A DNA stretch of 64,000 nucleotides, taken from contig OZ020268.1 in assembly GCA_963971225.1 (NCBI GenBank), positions 58,093,900-58,157,899 on the forward strand. Direction: 5' to 3'. The notes beneath the pieces were generated by a model, which worked only from the letters and a program-made list of their open reading frames with translations, ran no database searches and was not told where the DNA came from. A program made the translations under genes and the position numbers. This DNA is from Melieria omissa. Its lineage: Eukaryota > Arthropoda > Insecta > Diptera > Ulidiidae. Positions within the stretch are counted from its first letter, which is position 1. The number at the start of each line of letters is the position of its first letter. This document shows positions 56,791 to 64,000 of this stretch, one piece after another.

Positions 56791-57039
56791 AACATTTTAA
56801 ATCAAGTCATTCATTCCTAATCAAGTGAGACTTTATAAATTTTAAGATAACAAATTGTGGTGAAGCACACACTAGGAAATGTTGATGTCAAACTTTTTTT
56901 GTTTGATCAAACAGCAGACTAGTGCAAAGGGTTAATTAGAAGAAAAGATGATTGGCATGGAGGCAATGAAGAAAGAATAAAAAAGGGTAGAAGATAGAGA
57001 GACTAAAGATTTTAATTTGATTTCGAATAATGAGAGAAT

Positions 57040-57720
57040 TTTTCACTTATACTTCAACACCAATTTTCTCAGCTCTCCAGGGAGATAACGATCAGGTTGA
57101 GCCATTTCTGGAAAGCTCAAAAATTCTACTACAGTAAATAGTGCAAATTTCAGGCAGCTATCTCCTCTGGTTTAGGAATTACGCTCGAGAGTGCTGACGC
57201 GTAATCACTCGGGCTGGTAGAGACGCTGATACTTACATGCTGTCTTCGATTTTTTTGAGATTTTTGATGGGACAGCGACTGGATTGACCCATTTTTGTAA
57301 AGCTGAAAAGTTCTACAAAACGAGCCATATTTCAGGCCGATAGCTCTTCTGGTTTAGGAGCTACAGGCAATCACGCAAATTTGAGCTACAGGATCAACAG
57401 ACATTTTAAAGACAGACTTCAACATCTTTTTTTTTCGCTCCCCGGCAAGGCATCAACTTGTTTGAGACATTTTTGGAAAGCTAAAGAATTCTACTACAAA
57501 AGATTGCAAAATCAAGCCACATATATCCTCTGGTTTAGGAACGGCAGTCGAGAGAAACGCTGATACGTAATCGATCGGACTGAGCAATGCTGATACTACA
57601 AGCTGTCTTCGATTTTTGGGATTTTTTGATGGGGCAGCGACTGGATCAACCCGTTTAAGAAAAACTGAAGAGTTCTTCTATAAAATGAGCCATATTTCGG
57701 TCGATAGCACTCCAGGTTAA
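57040..57720. repeat. Dispersed tandem repeat family, copy 2
   Basis: It carries the same phrase order as 31690-32460: TTTTCTCAGCTCTCC, GAAAGCTCAAAAATTCTAC, GGCAGCTATCTCCTCTGG, CTCGAGAG, GCTGATACTTAC, then TCGATTTTTTT. A second unit follows from about 57410, and a phrase ATTTCAGGCCGATAGC, TCTTCTGGTTTAGGAGCTAC lies between. The repeat separates two secreted-protein genes. Confidence 0.6.
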
Positions 57721-58122
57721 AGGGCCAAAAACATTTATTTTCAAGGAATACATACTTTTATGGTTACATAACCATTTTGTTATTGTATAGACAAATATAA
57801 AACATATATTTTAAAGTATTTTAAAGTAACGTTTCATGACGCGAACACATTAAAACAACAACGAGAGAGCCACACCATTTAGGCGTCGACTTTAACCGTG
57901 GCCGTGCAGTCAACTACATGATTACAATGAAAGCGGCAGCAACAGCAACACAATCAGATTGGTGGGAAGCACAACTGCGATCGGTGGTGGTGTAGCCGTG
58001 TAGTTGTCAAAATATTCGGCCCTCCACCAGAAGAATCTGATTCTATATTTTGACAGATGCAGTCGCATCGCTGCTGTCGTCAGTGTGTTCGTGGCCTCAA
58101 GTCGTTAGCTGCTTGAGAAGCT

Positions 58123-58348
58123 TCAAATCTTCAGTTCTAATTACAACTTTGTTCCATGCGCTCTGGTACTAAAAAATATATAATTTATATGAAAACAATA
58201 AAACGAATTATATTCAAAATTGACTAAGCTTTATAAAAACATATCTACCTTTAAACTTTACGGCTTTGTTGGGCTTTTCCGGTAAGGTTTTGCCATGACC
58301 CAAAGCTACAAAGGCACTCAAAATGTTAGCAGCCACAGCGAAACGCAT
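58123..58348 (-). CDS. Small two-exon secreted peptide (48 residues)
   Basis: Minus-strand exon 1 is 58249-58348 (ATG at 58346-58348), with a GT donor at 58248. Exon 2 is 58123-58169, after an AG acceptor preceded by a TTTTTT tract. The phase-1 join is in frame and the CDS ends in TGA at 58123-58125. Exon 1 encodes a signal peptide (MRFAVAANILSAFVALGHG) and then KTLPEKPNKAVKFK. Exon 2 adds VPERMEQSCNLELKI. The mature peptide would be about 29 residues with one Cys. An upstream in-frame ATG at 58399 lies in a much less likely context, because the signal peptide starts at the second Met. Size and layout resemble fly accessory-gland or immune peptides, but I recognise no homologue. Confidence 0.65.
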
Positions 58349-58509
58349 TTTATTTTTTTTTGGTTTTATTGAACTGACTTTAATTCTAGTAAAATTCAAT
58401 TGATTTTTTAATAAAAAATTAATTTTAATGTGTTTTGTTTAATGTTTATTAAATAAAATAAAATTATAACAAAACTCGCGAGTCGTCTATTGCAAACAAA
58501 TTAGATTTG

Positions 58510-58552
58510 AACTGAATTGTGTGCTATTTGCTTTTTACAATGTTTATATAGA
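58510..58552 (-). promoter_or_regulatory. TATA box and initiator for the small peptide gene
   Basis: The minus strand has CTATATAAAC (about 58542-58551), followed about 30-35 bases downstream by TTCAGTTC (about 58509-58516). The predicted 5' UTR is about 165 bases. A minus-strand AATAAA at 57734-57739 is a possible, rather distant, polyadenylation signal. Confidence 0.55.
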
Positions 58553-58889
58553 AATTGTGTGATGCGAGGCGATTCATGCAGCTCGAGTGAAACGTGATTT
58601 TTGTGCAATTATTTAGGCGCATGCAAAAATGTTTGTATTACTTGTGCGCATTTTCAAAGTAGTAGTAGAGCGCATTTTCATAGTAAAACAAATACAAATT
58701 TTGTCAGAAGAATAACATTTTTATGATATGATGTCACCAATCTGACTCTAAGGTAATAACTGCTTGAAACAATAAATTCGATTTTAAAAATTATCGAAGC
58801 AACTAGAAGCTACAAGAAGCTACCAAATATTGAAAAATAGTAGAAAATAAATAAATAAAAAGTACAGCAGACACATTGATACGTTGTTG

Positions 58890-59370
58890 AAAATGTTGTT
58901 TATTACTGTAAAAAGATAGTAAATGGATGGAATGTGATCCCATCTATCGCCAGTTAGCAACGTAAAAAAAAATGATTTTTGAGAGATGGGATCAGATTCA
59001 ATGACAGATGACATCAGAGACTATTTTTGCGGGTTGCCAACTGGTGACGTACAAAATCATCTCTAACAGATGGGATTACTTATATGTATTTGCTCACTGG
59101 GAACCTACAAGAACGACCTCTGACAGATGGAATCAGACATTTTTGTAGGCTGTCAACTGGTGACCCACAAAAATGATCTCTGACCGATGAGACTTGAGTC
59201 CATGACAGATGAGATCAGAGACTATTTTTGTAGGTCTCTGAGAGAATGTATCAAATCAATTTTCTGACTGGTAACCTAAAAGAACGATCTTTGGCAGATG
59301 GAATCACATCACATCAGTTTTCTGACTAGGAAATCACAAAATGATCTCCGACAGTTGAATATCCACATAA
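58890..59370. repeat. Degenerate tandem array, about 58-bp unit
   Basis: The phrase ATCTCTGACAGATGGGAT and variants recurs near 59058, 59115, 59175, 59286 and 59342, with GCCAACTGGTGAC and ACAAAAATG between copies. Noncoding. Confidence 0.65.
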
Positions 59371-59657
59371 TTGTGAAATGCTACGTTGGTTCTAAAAGGA
59401 TGTCTAGAAAGGAGACAGAACTTTGAAGGAAGAGTGTGTGAACACTTTATTGAAGCTCACCAAAAGGTAAAAGCGTTCCCAGCTAATTAGAATATTAGAA
59501 TATGAGGTTAGGTAATGAGAGGTAGCTTGTCGACTAGTACACTTTGAGTCCTCTGAGAACCACTACAATGCCCGAAGACAGTGTTTCAAGCACCTCATAG
59601 CAAATGTTCGGTGGTGGTTGAAACTAATCTGAGCTTCAAATGAATCTGGCGCAAACA
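59371..59657. other. Intergenic DNA
   Basis: No feature recognised. Confidence 0.35.
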
Positions 59658-59661
59658 TTAA

Positions 59662-59976
59662 CCCTTTGAGAACCAACTAAATCCGACTCTGCGATCTGCA
59701 TCCCATTTTTGTAAGATCTTTTTTCTAAAAAAATCCAAAATGTTTAAAAACATTAACCCTTTGAGAACCAACTGAATCCGATTTTGCAATCTGCAACACA
59801 ATTATGTTAGATATTGTTTCTAAAAAAAATATCAAAATTTTTTCAAAATCAAAAAGACTGAACTTAACAAAAGTTGTAACATTAAAAGATAATAAATCAT
59901 GGGTGATTAGTTGGAAAAAAAACAAAATAAATGTTTTAGGAAACAAGCTCAAAAGTTGTGATTGGTTCTCAAAAGG
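59662..59976. mobile_element. TTAA-flanked MITE with duplicated left end
   Basis: TTAA lies at 59658-59661 and 59977-59980. The left end CCCTTTGAGAACCAA matches the right end inverted (TTGGTTCTCAAAAGG) with one difference. The first 95 bases (from 59658) are repeated directly from 59753, again starting TTAACCCTTTGAGAACCAAC. Thus either a tandem duplication or two nested insertions occurred. Only minor non-coding sequence lies inside. Confidence 0.75.
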
Positions 59977-60036
59977 TTAAAACAGTAAACTAAAGTATAT
60001 ATAAAACAAATTTCATATGCAAATTAAAAGTCACAC

Positions 60037-62753
60037 ACTTACTTACTTACTTAACTGGCCATAACAACCCGTTATCGGGTTACGGCCTGCCGCAAAACTT
60101 CTCTCCAGGCGCCTCTGCTTCGCGCGCGCCTTCTCCAGTTGGTCACACCAAGAGATACCAGGGCCTCTTCCACTTGGTCCTTCCACCGGAGACATGGCCT
60201 CCCTCTTCGCCGTCGACCTCCAACCATCGCATCGAATGCCTTTTTCGCCGGAGCTTCGTCGTCCATGCGGCAGACATGACCGAGCCAGCGTAGCCGCTGG
60301 ATGTTAATTCGCTGCGCTACGTCCATGTCCTTATACAGCTCATACAGCTCGTTATTGGTTCGTATGCGATAGTCGTCACCAACCCGAACAGGGCCGAAGA
60401 TTTTGCGAAGCACCTTCCTCTCGAACACTCCAAGGGCCGCTATGTCGTTTCGTGTCATTGTCCATGCTTCAGCGCCATAGAGGAGCACGGGCAAGATAAG
60501 CGTCCTATAGAGTGCAAGTTTTGTCGGTCGAGAGAGGTCTCTACTTCTCAATTGCCTACCGAGACCGTAGTAGCACCTGTTGGCAAGAGTTATCCTTCGC
60601 TTTATCTCCAGACTGACATCATTGCTGCTGTTGATGGCGGTGCCAAGGTAGACGAATTCCTTGACAACTTCAAAAGCATACCTGTCGGCCTCGACGTGAG
60701 ACCCTAGCCGCTGCGAGTCCCTGCGTGTAGACAGCATATACTTCGTCTTGCCCTCATTTACCACCAGACTCATTTTGGCAGATTCTCTTTCGATAGCCGC
60801 AAAGGCAGCGGTGACATCTCGCTTGTTACGTCCGATGACATCAATATCATCAGCGTAAGCAAGGAGCTGGACACTTTTGTTGAAAATTGTGCCATTACGA
60901 TGTACACCGGCCTTGCGCAGAACACTCTCCATGGTGAAGTTGAAGAGGTCGCAGGACAAAGGATCGCCCTGTCTGAAACCTCGAACGGTATCAAAGGGGT
61001 CGGAGAGGTCACTTCCAACCTTGACGGAGCTGCGCGTATTGCTCAACGTCGCTCTGCAAAGTCTAACGAGCTTTGCAGGGATACCAAGTTCAGACAATGC
61101 GGCATATAGGCGATCCCTTATCGGGCTATCGAATGCTGCCTTGTAATCGATGAAGAGATGGTGTGTATCGATTTGGTTCTCATGGGTCTTCTCCAGGATT
61201 TGGCGTAGAGTGAATATCTGGTCGATGGTGGACTTACCAGGTCTAAAGCCGCACTGATAAGGTCCAATCAGCGCCTTGGCGAGTGGCTTTAGTCTTTCAC
61301 ATAATACGCTCGTCAGGACCTTGTATGCAATGGGAAGTAGGCTGATACCCCTGTAGTTGGCGCATATTGTTGGGTCGCCTTTCTTCAGCACAGGACAAAG
61401 GGCACTGAGGTTCCAATCGTTGGGCATTCGTTCCTCCAGCCATATTTTGCAAATGAGCTGATGCATGCACCCAATCAGCTCACCGCCGCCGGCCTTGAAC
61501 AATTCAGCTGGTAGCCCATCCGGCCCTGCAGCTTTGTTGTTCTTGAGTCGCTGGATAGCGACCCGGACCTCGTCATGGCTGGGCGGTGGCACATCCACAC
61601 CGTCGTCGTCGATTGGTGCCATCTGGACATCTTCACCACTGGCGGTATTGTTCCTTTCGTCGCCTGCGAGCAGCTTGGTGAAGTGCTCCTTCCACAACCT
61701 CAGCACACCCTGCGCATCCGTAACCAGATCCCCGTTTTCGTCTCTGCAAGAAGATGCCCCAGGCTTAAATCCTTCCGTAAGACGCTTAACTTTTTGGAAG
61801 AATTTTCGGGCGTCATTCCTGCTCCTGCACTCCTCGATTTCCTCACGCTCGCGCCTTTCTTGCTCCCGTTTCTTGCGTCTAAAAAGGCACCTCTCTTTCT
61901 TCCTCTCCTCCCGGTATTTTTCTGTCATGGCTCGCGTGGCGGCCGACTGCAGGGTCTTCTTGTATGCAGCATTCTTCACTGCAGTGGCTGCGCGACACTC
62001 TTCATCGTACCATTGGTTTTTTGGTGGTGGGCGTCGAAAACCAAGGACATTTTCTGCGGCGACGCGCATAGAGTGGGATAAGTGAGCCCATAATCCGCCG
62101 ATGTCATCAGGTGGAGAGGGGTAGCGACCGAGCTGGTTGGAGAGTTGAGCGGAGTAGGCTTCGGCTACCCCTTGTGATCGCAGCTTACTGATGTCCAGCT
62201 TTCTTCGCAAACTAGGTTGTGCGGTCTTCGCTGCGCAAAGACGCATGCGTACCTTGGCTGCAACAAGGTAGTGGTCCGAGTCGATGTTGGGTCCTCGGAA
62301 CGTGCGCACATCTAGAATGCTAGAAGCATGCCTTCCATCAATCACAATGTGATCAATCTGGTTGCGGGTGGATTGATCGGGGGATAACCAGGTGACCTTG
62401 TGGATATCGAGGTGCTGGAATCTGGTGCTACTAACTACCATGTTTCGTGCCGCGGCGAAATCGATCAGCCTCAGACCGTTGTTCGAAGTGGTCCCATGGA
62501 GGCTGAACTGCCCGACTGTGGGGCCAAAGATGCCTTCTCGCCCGACCTTTGCGTTGAAGTCCCCGAGGACAATTTTGACGTCATGGGCCGGGCACCTGTC
62601 GTAGACGTCCTCGAGCTTCGCATAGAAGGCATCCTTGGTCGCATCGTCCTTCTCTTCCGTCGGGGCGTGCGCGCAAATCAGGCTGATGCTAAAGTATTTA
62701 GCTTTGATGCGGATCGAAGCCAGCCGTTCGTTCACCGGAGTGAACGATAACAA
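60037..62753 (-). mobile_element. RTE-clade non-LTR retrotransposon, 5'-truncated
   Basis: The element lies on the minus strand. Its 3' end is a short TAAG/AAGT tandem tail (plus-strand ACTTACTTACTTACTTAAC at 60037-60055) rather than poly(A), as expected for RTE elements, and only about 20 bases separate it from the stop codon. The 5' end falls inside the endonuclease domain near 62750, where the coding sequence gives way abruptly to AT-rich DNA. No target duplication was seen. Confidence 0.9.
60072..62753 (-). CDS. RTE endonuclease-reverse transcriptase, open but N-terminally truncated
   Basis: An uninterrupted frame of 893 codons; the nominal first codon is not a true start, since the copy is 5'-truncated. 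Domains in order: the rest of an apurinic-type endonuclease with GDFNAKVG (64-71), NQIDHIVID (131-139) and SDHYLVA (159-165); a basic coiled linker (about 275-325); reverse transcriptase with KNNKAAGPDGLPAEL, NYRGISLLP, FIDYKAAFD (534-542), FRQGDPLSCDLFN (593-605) and catalytic YADD (633-636); and a C-terminal region with LLYGAEAWT and RLRWLGHVCRMDD. There are no stops or frameshifts, so insertion is recent. About the first 100 residues of the endonuclease are missing, so it cannot mobilise itself. Confidence 0.92.
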   Translation of the reverse strand: MLSFTPVNERLASIRIKAKYFSISLICAHAPTEEKDDATKDAFYAKLEDVYDRCPAHDVKIVLGDFNAKVGREGIFGPTVGQFSLHGTTSNNGLRLIDFAAARNMVVSSTRFQHLDIHKVTWLSPDQSTRNQIDHIVIDGRHASSILDVRTFRGPNIDSDHYLVAAKVRMRLCAAKTAQPSLRRKLDISKLRSQGVAEAYSAQLSNQLGRYPSPPDDIGGLWAHLSHSMRVAAENVLGFRRPPPKNQWYDEECRAATAVKNAAYKKTLQSAATRAMTEKYREERKKERCLFRRKKREQERREREEIEECRSRNDARKFFQKVKRLTEGFKPGASSCRDENGDLVTDAQGVLRLWKEHFTKLLAGDERNNTASGEDVQMAPIDDDGVDVPPPSHDEVRVAIQRLKNNKAAGPDGLPAELFKAGGGELIGCMHQLICKIWLEERMPNDWNLSALCPVLKKGDPTICANYRGISLLPIAYKVLTSVLCERLKPLAKALIGPYQCGFRPGKSTIDQIFTLRQILEKTHENQIDTHHLFIDYKAAFDSPIRDRLYAALSELGIPAKLVRLCRATLSNTRSSVKVGSDLSDPFDTVRGFRQGDPLSCDLFNFTMESVLRKAGVHRNGTIFNKSVQLLAYADDIDVIGRNKRDVTAAFAAIERESAKMSLVVNEGKTKYMLSTRRDSQRLGSHVEADRYAFEVVKEFVYLGTAINSSNDVSLEIKRRITLANRCYYGLGRQLRSRDLSRPTKLALYRTLILPVLLYGAEAWTMTRNDIAALGVFERKVLRKIFGPVRVGDDYRIRTNNELYELYKDMDVAQRINIQRLRWLGHVCRMDDEAPAKKAFDAMVGGRRRRGRPCLRWKDQVEEALVSLGVTNWRRRARSRGAWREVLRQAVTR

Positions 62754-64000
62754 TAATAAAATTTATTTAAATGCAATTTCATATTAAAATTAATCATTCA
62801 ATGGAAACAAATGGAGACAAATGTTTGTTCAGGTTATGTGTATTTTATGAAAATTCATAAACACAAATAATAGAGACATTTTAACAGGAATAAATAGAAT
62901 GAAAATATTAAAACAAATATTTAAATTTGCTGTTTTCAAATAGGTGAATTAAAATCAGTTTTAAAGACCGGAAACAGTTGTAAATATTTGCAATGCAAAT
63001 ACATTCAAATTACCATATTTGAATTTATTTGGCGTTTGTGTATAAATTTCATAAATTTTTGCTTTCAAAATAAATTTAAAATTTCATTAAATTGTTGTTT
63101 GCAAAATATTTGTCAACTTTCACTTTTATGCAAATTTCACTTCTTAAAAGCGCATTTTTGTATTATTTGTGACGCAGAAAGGGTAGCCATGGCAGCAACA
63201 CTTTTGATTGATTTATGACAGACAACAGCTTGTCAGCTGTCAGCCAGACGAGCTGTCGAGTTGCTTGGTGCGCGTTGGCGACTGTGGTGTTGGTGTTGTT
63301 GCTAATGGTGCACACATGCAAACAGGAACCACACACTTACTTGACACGACTGACACTTGTTGGTGTTGGTGGCAGCAACAAATAAATATTCACATTTTTT
63401 TAGAATTTTAGCGTAAAGTTTTTTACTTTATTCTAGACTCGCTGAAGGCAGTTAAGCTGGGCGACACTTTGCTGCTTATGCTGGCAGCTGTCAGGCAACA
63501 AAGAAAATATAAATAACAAGCAATCATTTTAAACAAAAAAATTAAATTAAAAATTCCCTCTTATAAAAATTGTCCACTAACAAGCAACAAAATGTCATTA
63601 AAAAAAGACAGAAAAAATAGCAACGAACGCATTGAATTTCCAAATGTTTAAAATTCTGTAAAAGTACAGCAAATAAAAATCGTTAACCTGCAGCTAATTA
63701 AAGAAAAAAGTAAACACAATAAAAATCGCATCAAAGTGGTATTAAATCAGGAGAGAGAGGCCTGGTTCGGTGTTGAGAGGGGGGGTGGCTGGAAGGCACT
63801 TCAAAAAGATGCGCTAATCTGAAAAGTTTTGCAGATTGGCGCTGGCTGGTGGAAACCTCTAAACTGCTTTAAATTACAGAGCACGACTGCAAACTTTTAG
63901 GCCCCCACTCCACACCACTGCAGCCACCAACCCACCCACCGCAAGGGATGCCGTGTTGCAGAGCAATGCTGAGAATGTTGGCTGTACGACAGCTGCCTGA
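62754..64000. other. Intergenic DNA
   Basis: AT-rich to about 63170, then mixed composition. No gene, promoter or repeat with clear support. The open frames near 63208 and 62988 have no domains. Confidence 0.35.

Noticed and set aside
61465..62085. Plus-strand open frames opposite the RTE coding sequence
   Set aside because: Complement of a conserved reverse transcriptase frame; no domains of their own.

Overview
This window looks like nuclear DNA from a higher dipteran fly, most likely a tephritid fruit fly (inference). The evidence is very AT-rich intergenic DNA, abundant CA/TG and CAA-type microsatellites, small phase-1 introns of about 60-100 bases, TATA plus TCAGT-type core promoters, and a transposon set typical of flies: Mos1-like and Himar-like mariners, piggyBac-like elements, an R1-clade LINE, an RTE LINE and tRNA-derived SINEs. 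No bacterial or viral features were seen.

Host genes are few. Three apparently intact genes for secreted proteins lie between 48.9 and 58.6 kb. (1) A minus-strand gene of about 16 exons (CDS 48965-54726) encodes a secreted repeat protein of about 1,300 residues, built from one duplicated phase-1 exon module plus a glycine-rich 10-residue repeat exon and proline-rich tails. (2) A plus-strand gene (CDS 56253-56717) encodes a 154-residue secreted precursor with Pro/Thr-rich repeats and a C-terminal cationic segment holding a six-residue Cys loop after an Arg-Lys-Arg site. (3) A two-exon minus-strand gene (58123-58348) encodes a 48-residue secreted peptide. Each has a TATA box at a sensible distance. 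I did not recognise the family of any of them. A lone, strongly codon-biased exon candidate (about 19833-19926, plus) may belong to a gene with very large introns, and 2.4-2.9 kb might hold a promoter or 5' exon.

The rest is a transposon and satellite landscape. 1-6.4 kb: AT-rich intergenic DNA. 6.5-8.2 kb: a tandem array hit by a TTAA-flanked MITE, then a 635-bp TTAA-flanked foldback element. 10.3-13.1 kb: a decayed piggyBac-like element (TTAA at both ends) with an irritans-type mariner inserted in it. 14.1-19.65 kb: a T-rich degenerate array broken by at least six insertions, including a solo LTR and a foldback SINE. 21.9-23.7 kb: a roughly 100-bp / 304-bp satellite with a foldback block inside. 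24.5-26.6 kb: two adjacent broken Tc1/mariner transposases (DD37D-like and Mos1-like). 31.3 kb: a SINE with 9-bp target duplications. 33.16-34.62 kb: a 5'-truncated R1-clade LINE inserted in an (AC)n microsatellite. 36.7-38.0 kb: two more TTAA MITEs. 39.1-42.7 kb: repeats. 44.6 kb: a second SINE. 57.0-60.0 kb: dispersed repeats and another TTAA MITE. 60.0-62.75 kb: a 5'-truncated but otherwise open RTE LINE.

The most notable points are the exon-module gene with its apparently fused exons, the cyclic-peptide-like precursor, the microsatellite-targeted R1-clade insertion with visible target duplication, and the concentration of TTAA-flanked elements, one of which has a readable empty site inside its host array.
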